From positions 122,796,809 to 122,817,630 of the forward strand of contig JANKJI010000005.1 of NCBI GenBank assembly GCA_024626585.1: a DNA stretch of 20,822 nucleotides, given 5' to 3'. Below the pieces are notes generated by a model. It was not told the DNA's origin. It saw nothing but the letters and a program-made list of their open reading frames with translations, and did not search any database. The DNA comes from Ginkgo biloba. Lineage: Eukaryota > Streptophyta > Ginkgoopsida > Ginkgoales > Ginkgoaceae. The translations under genes and the position numbers were made by a program. This document shows positions 11,046-19,496 of this stretch, in pieces (position 1 is the first letter of the stretch; each line of letters begins with the position of its first letter).

Positions 11046-13069
11046 GCAACATATATCCATTTAGCAAATATTTTTAATGTATATAATATAGAATGTACAT
11101 GTTGAAGGTGAAAGTTACAAAAGCATAGATATTTTTCCTTCAAAATGTGTGAAATCTGGCTAATATAATAAGACTTTTTTAATATATCTTAGAAAATGTG
11201 GCAGAATTTTTGGTGCAAAATGTTTCATCAATAAATTTATTTTTTGAAAATTTGATCAAAATATAGCAATTGGGCTATAAATAGGCTATAAAGCTTTCCT
11301 TGTCTGGGAAATAGATTTTTTGGATAATATATCAAAGAGTGATCTGCATGATGGTATGGGATGATTATCTCATCACTAAATCTCCTCTTTAGAACATTTG
11401 TCGATATAGTGCATTTGCTCAATTCGTCCTTTCTGTGCCCTATCACCACCTCCTTACATTCATCTAAAACCATCATTCATATTCCTCCATATTTGGATTG
11501 GGATTATACTACCAAGAAACTCTAGTCCAACATGCATTCTTTTTAATTTTAATAACTTTCCATCACATTCCATTCCACTCATTTTAATAATAAACTAGAT
11601 CTACGACTCTAGAATCTCCATGTATCAATTGCTCATAAACTTTGTCGTCGCATGCACTCTCTATTCTTCTTATGTATTATTTCTTCCTCATCCAAATCAA
11701 TATTTAGATCATAACAATGTTTGTAATAAACCAAGGTTCAACCCTCTTTGAGCTACTCATTAGCGAAGATTAGGTCATTGTTGATGTGAAATAATCAATT
11801 AATTTAAACAATTTTGAGATATAGAAGATGGAATATAAAAGGTTTTAAGGGTTATAAGAAAAAGGGATATAAATAGACATCCCTTAAAAAAAATACAAGA
11901 TTAAAAGATTCTAATGACTATTATATACTCTATAATCTTGTTTAAGCATAGTAATACATCAAAAAAGAATACCACGAATTAAGAATTAATCAAAATTAAT
12001 AATTTAATATGATTAATTGGGTGCACAATAATTTTTTTCTTATTTCTAATAGTGTTTAAAGAGGAAAATTACTGTTAATATTTCATTTGACCTTTTATTA
12101 TAGAAAAAAATTTCACACTGAGAGAAGACATTGACCATAAAATTTAATCGTTGCCTCTTAAACAACCAAGACAACTAGCCTATGTAAAGTGGGGAAACTT
12201 AAATATGGAGTCTTCCTTGAACATATGAGTTTATTCATTCATCAACTCGTTTATAAATGTTCATTGGGCTTTATGCTTATACCTCTAAGTTGAAATTTGC
12301 TGGTGGAATTGTTGCAATTCCACTTAATGAAATTGCAACAAAAATTTAAGCTTTCCCTAGTGAGTTTTGAATCCTAAACTTACACTACCCCAACATCGTG
12401 ACTTACCATCATGTCTCCATCTATTATTATAAGAACATTTGTCCTTGAATTTTTCTTAGCACCGATAGGGCGCTTCTTTACATTTCTGAGGTGGGGGGAG
12501 ATTGGGGGCAAATTGTCATTACAGTGGGATAAAGGTCGCATTTTTTCGTTCATGGTATCTTTTATGAGTAATTAACCAAACTTAAACTATGGTTAACCGA
12601 ATTAGACTTCAAAGACTTCGTGTTTGTAACATTTCGTCAACACTTTGCCTTCCTCGAGTAGAACGTTTCAATGTTAGATTCGATGTCAAAAATATTTAAT
12701 TTCAACAATATCCAAAACGAATAAATGTAAGATTGTGTTACATTTTATGATATTATTTTGTATTTGCAAATGAAATTTGATAGTGGAAACAACTCATCCA
12801 AACTGTGACAATGGAGGAAGCTAACATAACAAACGTTACTATTGCACAAACATTTGTGTTGCAAAACAAAATATGCTAGGACGGTTTTGGATTTTATGTT
12901 GTTGGGTAACTTAAATTATATATGTTTTATACATAAATTTGTATGTTTGAATTTCTTTTATTAACTCTTTTTGAAAATTCTACATTATTCATGCACGTTG
13001 GATCATGACATTTGGTCCATCGATTCAAAAGTCTTACAATTTACACAATGCTATTGCTCGCTCCACAAC
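11046..13069. other. AT-rich intergenic DNA, no convincing gene
   Basis: About 2 kb without a recognisable gene. A 79-codon open frame on the minus strand (11476 down to 11237) is not AT-tract junk, but I recognise no family and it has no supported exon partners. Within 12304-12339 two overlapping inverted repeats share one arm. A G-rich island lies at 12490-12508 (runs of two, six and five Gs), resembling a polypurine tract. These suggest an eroded LTR element, unproven. Confidence 0.4.
12304..12339. repeat. Two overlapping inverted repeats (alternative hairpins)
   Basis: TGGAATTG (12304-12311) and CAATTCCA (12315-12322) form a perfect 8-bp stem with a 3-nt loop. GTTGCAATT (12311-12319) and AATTGCAAC (12331-12339) form a perfect 9-bp stem with an 11-nt loop. 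The two share bases, so only one can form at a time. No function is known. Confidence 0.6.
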
Positions 13070-13070
13070 T

Positions 13071-13103
13071 CAATTAATTAATTAATTAAAATTTAATTAA
13101 TTT
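13071..13103. repeat. ATTA-type simple repeat
   Basis: A run of AATT/ATTA units (CAATTAATTAATTAATTAAA followed by TTTAATTAATTT), self-complementary over much of its length. It sits near the transition from AT-rich DNA to the more GC-rich gene region. Confidence 0.8.
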
Positions 13104-13145
13104 CTATGTATAGACGGATGACAGGTTGGACAGAACATGCTTATG

Positions 13146-13192
13146 GGCACATATCAACGCCATTTTGGTCGGTTCGGCGCATATCAATGCCA
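13146..13192 (+). promoter_or_regulatory. Pair of 17-bp near-identical direct repeats upstream of the gene
   Basis: GGCACATATCAACGCCA (13146-13162) and GGCGCATATCAATGCCA (13176-13192) differ at 2 of 17 positions and start 30 bp apart, about three helical turns. They lie about 360-400 bp upstream of the predicted start codon, in a locally GC-richer stretch. Duplicated transcription-factor sites are one explanation; chance or an old small duplication is another. The two short opposing open frames over this stretch have no supporting evidence. Confidence 0.35.
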
Positions 13193-13375
13193 AGAAAAGG
13201 CGTTGTACTATATTGTATTTCGACTCAACATTGAGAGTTCCACCTGTAATTTTTACCCTAATGATTTGACCACAAAATCCAACGAACATATAAGTGTGAA
13301 TTTCCAATCAAGTAAGATATAACGTCATCATCTTGGTCATCAAGCTCACGATAAATTAATTATATCGAGTTATCC

Positions 13376-13390
13376 TTTTCGCGCGGGAAT
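13376..13390. promoter_or_regulatory. Double-sided E2F/DP-type binding site
   Basis: TTTTCGCGCGGGAAT matches the E2F consensus (WTTSSCSS) on both strands: TTTCGCGC on the plus strand and ATTCCCGC on the minus strand. It lies about 160 bp upstream of the predicted start codon, in otherwise AT-rich surroundings, and a weak TATA-like stretch (13351-13366) precedes it. In plants such sites drive S-phase and DNA-damage genes through E2F/DP. The match is exact; its use in vivo is inferred. Confidence 0.5.
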
Positions 13391-13509
13391 CTTTTATGGC
13401 AGTGCACTAAATTATTTCTCAAACCATGATTTATTTATTCATTGTTATTGTTGCTGCATTGCGAAACCATTCTCACTGCGCGACTATTTTCAATGCCGAG
13501 CCGTTTCCC

Positions 13510-13521
13510 ATGAGCTATTGA
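13510..13521 (+). CDS. Possible upstream mini-ORF (Met-Ser-Tyr)
   Basis: ATG AGC TAT TGA ends 28 nt before the first in-frame ATG of the main gene. If the transcript starts upstream, ribosomes would meet this start first, which could lower or modulate translation. It matters only if this part is in the mature 5' UTR, which cannot be told from the sequence. Confidence 0.2.
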   Translation: MSY

Positions 13522-13549
13522 GACTGCAAGGCGGTCAGCATTGTTGGAG

Positions 13550-16500
13550 ATGTTTTTGCACAGGTTGGAAAAGGGTATGGAATTCCATCTAATCAAGTGG
13601 GATGAAGAATTAATTCTCTCTTTTCACGAAAAAGCCACAAGCGATGGCTATCGATTAGCAACTGTAGAAGAAGCAGCCGAAAATGTTGAGAAGATCCGCG
13701 AAATGTTTAAGGGAACCAAATGGGATGATCCGCCTGAAAACACACGTCTCTTAGACGGTTGGATGAGTCGTAGCAAAAAGCCCACTAATGGCTACAAGCA
13801 ATTTCTCTGGGATTGGATGCTTGTCGTTAAAATTGTCACAGGAGGTATTAGTATACTCTATATTTTTTTCCCTGGGATAGAGAAATTGTGCTTTATTTAC
13901 AAATTAAAATGTTCTGGTATTCTTATAATTGCGATTGCTGCACCTACAGAAAAATATTCGTCCATCGACGACGTATATTCAACTCTATTCAAGAAGGCTG
14001 GGTTGCAGAAGCACGCCACAAAAGAGATGGAAGAAGCGCTCTTGTTTTTCACTCGAGACGGTTACACAGAGTTAGTTATGTGGCTCCTCAAGTCAACCAT
14101 GGTAGATCCTCTGCCATTATTAACCCACGATGAAAAGACGATCTTACACCTGGCAGTTGCAGCAGGCAAAGCAGAGATCGTGGAAGTCATTTCACAGTAC
14201 TGTGTGGCGCAAAACATGAGAAAATATTTCATAGGGAAAGCAGATGCTGTGGGCGTGACCGCTCTGCTGGAGGCAGTAAAACGAGAGCAACAAGAGATCG
14301 TGAAGATACTGTTAGCCAGCGGAGCCCAACCCCTGGATGAACGCGACGTTGATGGCAGAACTGCATTACACTACGCTGCACAGCTCAAAAACCAAAAAAC
14401 TGCAATCCGGTTCTTAAAATTGCTTTTGGATGATTGCTATTCGGCGAAATGCAAAGCTCTTGTGTCGTCGGATACATGCATTTGCAGACCTCTTTTGCTC
14501 TGTGCCAAAGCGAGAGGAATCGGCACTGCTGAGGATAGTGCAAAATCACGGGGTGCTGAAAAAATTTATAATTTTTTGTTGCAAAAAAGGAGGGAATTGC
14601 CCAAAGGAAACCTGCTGCAGATGGCCGCACGTCTGGACAGCAAAGTCATGATACGGGAGCTTCTCAACAGAGGCTTCCTCAATGCAAAAACGTCACATTT
14701 TCTGCAAGAGGAAATGGAACGCGTGGAACAAGGTACGGTCTGATTTTTTCGTTGATTTGAATTATCAGAAAAGGAAAATAATTATCATAGAATTAGGAAT
14801 AGAACTATCCATGTTTTTAGATCAATAAATAATTCAGATCATATGATATCACAATGTGAACTCTGGATGAAGGATTAATTTGAAGAGATTCATAAAACTT
14901 GTGTGCCTCGCAGTTCGGAAGCAAATCGATTCTATTAGCAGAAGTGCAGCTGATACTCCAGCAGCCGACGACAGCCTGGGTAATAGCTTTCGTTGTTTCG
15001 TATGCGCGTTTCGTATTGGAAATAATTGAATTTTCGTAAGAATTAAAGCAAAAATATCTAATTGCAATCGTTGTTTGAAATAGGAAGAATCGACTTCGCG
15101 AAAGGATTAGCTGCACTTTTCCTAAATCCATTCATTGCGTCTCCAATCGTCGTGGGAATTTTAGGCGAATGGGGTACTGGAAAATCTAGCCTGATGATTC
15201 AGGTGAACTTTCTCTTTTAATTTGAACATAAAAATGATTTTATATAAATATATACTGTTCTTCTTCCCACATAGAAAAGTAAAATCATAAAACAGTATCT
15301 ATCCCATTAACACACACATAAATCCTCTATTGCATAAAACAGTATAGATCTAATTGTATAAATATCTATGCTCGAGAAGGAAGTACTCCTCTATTGCAGT
15401 TACACATAAATCTATCAGTAGAAGTACTTGACATTTCAGAACCAAAAAAAGCATTTCAGTACTCTTGGTTGTGATCCGATCTCATACGCCAACGTTGGGA
15501 CCCGAGGCTGCTGGACCGTCCATCCTTTCACAAAAGTTTCCATGGAATTTATGAGAATTTCTATAGAGATACACCTGATCTGATCTATCTGTCTGCGAAC
15601 ATGTTTGATATGAACTATTTGAAAAGATATGCATATTAGATATAGTCTAAGAATGATTTGTTTGCTCTTCAATACATCAATTACATCATTTAGTGCAAAT
15701 TACCTCTCCTACCGATAAGTTCAGCCAATAGGGACTCCGTTCTGAAGGCCATTTGTGAACTGTATGCCTAGGTGGAGCATAATCTATTACAAATGGCAGC
15801 CGCGCTAGCATTCACAAACTTGTCTCAGGGAGAGAAAGTAGAGACAAATTTATTGTCTCCTGAAGGACAAAAGGTATACAATAGCATCAACGAAATGGCT
15901 GCACCGTTGTTCAGGAAAGATCTGCTGAAAGTCGAAAAGGTAGAAACTGCACAAAGTAGTGAACGAAATTAACCTAATTTCTCCAACTTGTTAACAGAAT
16001 CCAGCCCTCACCGAATCTAATTTTGTTAATTGGCAGAGGAATAAGGATCCCGTTTTACGTTTTCTTGCGGAATATCGAGATGATTTTAAGAATGAATTTA
16101 AATCATTAGCGGTCATGGACCGCAGCCAGATGGTGAGAAGTCTAACTTTTAGCTTCTGATTGGCAACTTTCGTTGACATATATGCTTTAACCATTTTTAT
16201 TCGCTTCTCATGCTGATTTCTCTTCTGCCTCGAAGATCCAAAGCACCTCCACTCAAAACAATGGCTTATTGACAGTGGAAACGGAACATCAACCATTGCG
16301 TACTCCTCCAGGTGTACTGACTGTTCGTTACAATGCATGGAGGTATCGCAAAGAGTCTGAAGCCTGGGCGGGGCTTGCAGTGGAAATAACCAAGGCAATC
16401 GAGGCAAGAATGACCAGGGCCCAGCTGCTGGCTACCCGGTGGAGATACTCTTGGAGGAAAAAGAGCTCCAGTATATGGCTAGACCTCATCTTCCCATTGC

Positions 16501-18478
16501 TGTTGGTGCTGATTCTTACCCCGTGGATGGCCTGGTTGGCATGGGTTTTGATCAGTAAATCAAACAACAAGGCACTTGAAAGCGGCTTCAAATATGGAGG
16601 CATACCTGTTACTGCTCTAGTAATTGGATGGACTGCAATCTCCAAGATCATGTCTATACTGAAGCCTATCAGTGAACAAATAGCAGGATACATTTTCCAA
16701 TCACCAGACCATTCAGACAAGCTGGGTTACCAGGAGAACGTTATTGAAGACATTATGTTTCTCAAGGAAGAGATTGGGAAAAAACCCTCAAAAATCTGCT
16801 TACTTTTGGCAATGTGTTGGAACCGATTGAGTTTTTATAAAACGCCTTATACGACTGGTATGAGAGCCGGTCTACAAATCAGTCCAGCTGCTAATTGTCA
16901 GCTTCGGTTAATTGTGTTTGTGGATGATCTCGACCGGTGTCCAGAGAATGTCATCTTAGAGGTAAGCTGTCAATACTCGTCCTATTCAATTGATCAAGAG
17001 TCGATGTCGATTCATTACATGTATGTGCATGTTCTCTGGTATAAAATAATTATGTGGATTGGAGTATAGGTATTATCGGCCATCAATCTCGTTTTAGCCG
17101 TGTGTGAAATCAACGTTGTTTTGGGTATGGACAAGACGATGATTGAAAGAGCAATCAATTCAAAGTTTGCAGATGAAAGTTGCAAGGAAAGAGAGTTGGA
17201 AGAGCAGGCTGACAAGTATTTGCGGAAGATAATTCAGTTGCCTTTAGATTTACCAGATCCGAGCGATAAAAATTTGGACAAATTTTTGGATACGCAACTA
17301 GGTGTAGAAGAAGAGAAGGAATCCTCAGAAAATCCTGACGAAGGCAGATCTAACGATAAAGACGAATCCTCGGGACTAATTCACTTCTCAGCAAACGTTC
17401 AAGGCCTTAGCCGGGCAACCTCTTCTTCAGGAAACGATGGAGGGTCTATTCAGCTGCCACAACATCCTGACATTCCATCTTCATCAGGTGATCAAAACAG
17501 GATAAATATTTCTTCTCTGGTTATACCCATGCTGAGCTCTATGCAATTGGGTTCTGGCCGCCGCTGTGGAAACACGGCAAGCTCTCACATGAATCACCCT
17601 GTATTATTGAACATATCTACTGACCCCCTGCAAGGCAAAGAAGGAGAAATAAGCGGTAGATCGCATCATGAAGATGAAAATTACCCAATTTCTATAACAG
17701 ACGAGATGCTAATACCCGAGTACAGCAGCAGTGAGCGGAAGGCTTTTCGTAAGCTGAGTAGATCGGTGACATACAGAGGAAAGAATCCGCGTGATTGGAA
17801 GCGTTTCCTGAATTACCACAGGCTCTCATGGAACATACTTTCCCAAAGGGCGGAAGTGACGGCATTGACAGGATGGCAGTTGCAGCTTGTCATGTGGATT
17901 TTTGTGTGCTGGCGATGGAGGGATCAAATGGATATTCTTATAAAGGTATATTGTAATATGCATTCATAATTCATAATTTTTTCAGATTTGGAATAAATAA
18001 TTCTTCGCCATAATCATGACTTGCTATGCAGAAATGGCCACGCTATATGGATGATCGCGTCTGTTCACTTGGAGAGATTGTTCAAAACTGTATCTCTTAC
18101 AGGAAAAGGAAGGAGGAAGCGAGGCTGCAACATCGACGAGCGACACATTACAACGCAGGCCGGACAACCCTTGATGAATTAGACGTAGAGAAGGAGCTGC
18201 ACCACGTACACATACAGACGGAAAAGGAGAAGCAAGGGTTTTCAAAAGAAGAAACAGAGCAACGAAAAATACAGAAGGAAAAGGAAAAGAGAAGGCGACA
18301 CGATGACGAGGAGTTGATTAGATTTGGAGAAATTTTGAGCGACAAATACGATGTATCCAAGGAAGCTATTAGACTGTTCCAGGTCTTTAGATTTCACTGT
18401 AAGCCGAGACACCTCTCTATTCCCTTGACAGAAGAAGAAAAGAAATGGAAGGAGATGGATCGTTTGATTCATCTGTGA
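13550..18478 (+). CDS. Ankyrin-repeat KAP-family P-loop NTPase (Kidins220/ARMS-like layout)
   Basis: Reconstructed exons: 13550-13844, 13950-14732, 14914-14979, 15084-15202, 15772-15939, 15998-16132, 16236-16961, 17070-17945, 18032-18478. All introns are GT-AG and the joins keep one frame, giving about 1204 aa. Residues 1-98 are of unknown type. Ankyrin-type repeats span about 124-345 (TILHLAV, TALLEAV, TALHYAA, NLLQMAA). The KAP NTPase follows: DDSLGRIDFAKGLA, Walker A GEWGTGKS (409-416), YNAW (554-557), hydrophobic segments about 602-628 and 643-664, Walker B VFVDDLDRC ending at 757, LGMD (782-785), YLRKIIQLP, an acidic/Ser-rich linker (about 827-970), NPRDWKRFLN (1003-1012) and a charged tail. 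KAP proteins are membrane-associated NTPases; the family includes Kidins220/ARMS and bacterial PifA. The presumed role is signalling or defence at a membrane, but the substrate is unknown. ATG 13577 is an alternative start, and CACAG before 13564 could be a splice acceptor for an unseen upstream exon. Exons are more GC-rich than the flanks. No stop or frameshift breaks the model, so it looks functional. Confidence 0.85.
13845..13949 (+). other. Candidate 105-nt in-frame intron (could be retained)
   Basis: Donor GAG|GTATTAGTAT and acceptor CACCTACAG|AAAAA delimit 105 nt, a multiple of three without an in-frame stop. It is much more AT-rich than the flanking exon. Splicing joins ...IVTG to EKYSSIDD. 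Retention adds 35 mostly hydrophobic residues (including ILYIFFPGIEKL and GILIIAIAAPT). I favour splicing because of composition and good splice sites, but both products are in frame. Confidence 0.55.
14024..14689 (+). other. Ankyrin-repeat region of the KAP gene
   Basis: About six helix-turn-helix repeats. The clearest are repeat 2 (residues about 158-190, KTILHLAVAAGKAEIVEVI), repeat 3 (about 198-229, GVTALLEAVKREQQEIVKIL) and repeat 4 (about 231-262, DGRTALHYAAQ). Flanking repeats at about 124-157, 275-312 and 318-345 are degenerate: they keep the LL...G or NLLQMAA part but lack the full TPLHxAA motif. Ankyrin repeats bind protein partners. In Kidins220/ARMS a longer array sits in the same position, N-terminal to the NTPase. 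Confidence 0.85.
15203..15771 (+). other. Longest intron of the KAP gene
   Basis: 569 nt between the Walker A exon and the next exon, many times the other introns (58-181 nt). It contains an exact 13-bp direct repeat (CATAAAACAGTAT at 15286 and 15333) and two nearby copies of CCTCTATTGCA-like sequence, suggesting a small local duplication. The open frame on the other strand here is not supported. A short extra exon inside it cannot be excluded. Confidence 0.6.
15940..15997 (+). other. Very short intron (58 nt)
   Basis: Donor AAAAG|GTAGAAAC and acceptor TTAACAG|AATCC. At 58 nt it is below the usual minimum of about 70 nt for plant introns, but read-through meets a stop (ERN then TAA), so removal is needed to keep the frame. 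TTAAC or CTAAT-like sequence could be the branch point. Confidence 0.6.
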
Positions 18479-18595
18479 TTTTGTTTTTGGTTTTTGTTTT
18501 TTTTTTCAGTTGCGCTGATAGGCGCACAACCATTGAAGGAAATCTGTCCAAATGATTAAAATTTTGATTATCTACATTCTAGATCGATTAGCAAG
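18479..18595 (+). other. Probable 3' UTR region of the KAP gene
   Basis: A T-rich stretch (runs of T around 18480-18508) follows the stop codon, then mixed sequence. No canonical AATAAA is seen here; plant poly(A) signals are often degenerate. The copia LTR begins about 120 nt beyond the stop, so transcript ends may lie in it. Confidence 0.3.
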
Positions 18596-18894
18596 TGTAT
18601 AATGATGATTAAAGAGTGTATAACGTTGATTGAATCGATAAATTGATAAACGTTATGTTCAAAATTGACCCTGCATATGCACAGCAAATTTGTGACAGAA
18701 TTGGTGGTTATTATTCGAATGGCTACAATACTGATTACATGAAACAAAGGTCTAAATCACTTTATATGGAAAAAGAAAATTCAAACGGAAGAAAGAGAAT
18801 TCCTCTAATCATGTCACATATTGGGGCAAAATTGATTGAAATAGAACTAAATTAATCTACCTAATACAAGTGATGGCCGCTAATTAATTTAACA
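18596..18894 (-). repeat. Probable 3' LTR of a Ty1/copia element
   Basis: On the minus strand, the RNase H remnant is followed by AAAGCGGGAG (18904-18895), a typical polypurine tract, and then TGTTAAATTAATTAG, a typical LTR start. The far end is uncertain. TGTATAA at 18596 or at 18618 on the plus strand would give a terminus ending in CA, making the LTR about 280-300 nt. The 70-codon open frame on the plus strand here (about 18643-18855) lies in the LTR and is not supported as a gene. Confidence 0.5.
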
Positions 18895-18904
18895 CTCCCG
18901 CTTT

Positions 18905-19490
18905 AACCAACATCTACTAGTTGTTAGTTTTTCGCAATTCAAGTGTTCTCAATGCACAATTCATGTTTGAGTTTTGGTAAACATGTCAACATACATGCTT
19001 TCGATGCCACAAAACTTCAAGACCATTTTTTCATCTTTGATTTTGTCGCGAACAAAGTGGTGTTGGATTTCTATATATTTTGTTCTTGCATGGAACTTGG
19101 AATTTCTCGTCAAAGCTATGCAACACTGATTATCACAGTATATGATAGTAGGATGTTGTTGTTCATATCCCAAATCTTTGAGTAATTGTCTCAACCAAAC
19201 TGCTTCCTTCATTGCTTGCGTTGTTGCCATATATTTAGCCTATGTGCTAGACAAATCAATCGTTGGTTGCCTCTTGCTTCTTTAACTGACTGAGTCATTT
19301 CCAATCTAAAAATAATAAACTGTCGTCGATCTTCTACTATCAACATTACCCGTCCAATAAACATCGCAATACCCCATCGCTTGTACAGGCAACAACTTTG
19401 TTTCCTCAAAAACAAATTCCATGAAACGTTGTCCCTTTCAAATACTTGAAGATTCTTTCAAATACCATCAATACACAACATGCAGATTTT
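18905..19490 (-). pseudogene. Ty1/copia polyprotein 3' end (RT end and RNase H), decayed
   Basis: Minus-strand frames give, in order, RIFKYLKGTT, GYCDVYWTGNVDSRRSTT, SKRQPTIDLSST, KYMATTQAMKEAVWLRQLL, YCDNQCCIALTRNSKFHART and VDMFTKT. These are the hallmark blocks of copia RNase H, including the Asp of GYCDVYW and of CDNQ. In-frame stops occur (for example after VYYF and before AKYMATT). TKYIEI replaces the usual TKHIEI. The last 89 codons remain open. Only the C-terminal part is present; at about 19490 the element gives way to LINE sequence on the other strand. Confidence 0.88.
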
Positions 19491-19496
19491 AAAAAA

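Larger units (their letters stand above)
15084..17255 (+). other. KAP P-loop NTPase core with embedded membrane segments
   Basis: Exon 4 carries the strand before the P-loop and Walker A. Exon 7 carries the KAP-typical R-Y-N-A-W-R-Y block, two hydrophobic segments, the SDKLGYQENVIEDI block and Walker B with the DDLDRC signature. Exon 8 starts with the sensor-like VLSAINLVLAVCEINVVLGM and then YLRKIIQLP. Insertion of membrane segments inside the P-loop domain, between Walker A and Walker B, is a recorded property of the KAP family and separates it from ordinary AAA or STAND NTPases. The first segment (IWLDLIFPLLLVLILTPW...) follows a basic stretch (RWRYSWRKK), which would be expected on the cytosolic side. 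Confidence 0.88.

Noticed and set aside
13104-13322. Opposing open frames of 61 and 67 codons upstream of the KAP gene
   Set aside because: They overlap on opposite strands in the promoter area, contain the 17-bp direct repeats and show no family resemblance.
14733-15083. Direct join of exon 2 to the Walker A exon as a single intron
   Set aside because: It also keeps the frame, but skipping 14914-14979 would lose a well-formed 66-nt exon whose product (ending ADDSLG) completes the block that normally precedes the P-loop in KAP proteins. Exon skipping remains possible.
13888-15131. Several open frames on both strands within the first exons and introns of the KAP gene
   Set aside because: They are out-of-frame or antisense shadows of the ankyrin coding exons, which have clear protein motifs in the chosen frame.
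16328-16720. 130-codon minus-strand open frame
   Set aside because: Antisense to the exon carrying the YNAW block and membrane segments; no motif of its own.
18508-18533. TTTTTTTTTTCAG followed by GTTGCGCTGATAGGCGCACAAC as a splice acceptor or hairpin
   Set aside because: The stop codon lies upstream, so no further coding exon is needed, and the inverted repeat is imperfect.
18643-18855. 70-codon plus-strand open frame after the KAP gene
   Set aside because: It lies within the probable copia LTR in the opposite orientation and resembles no family.
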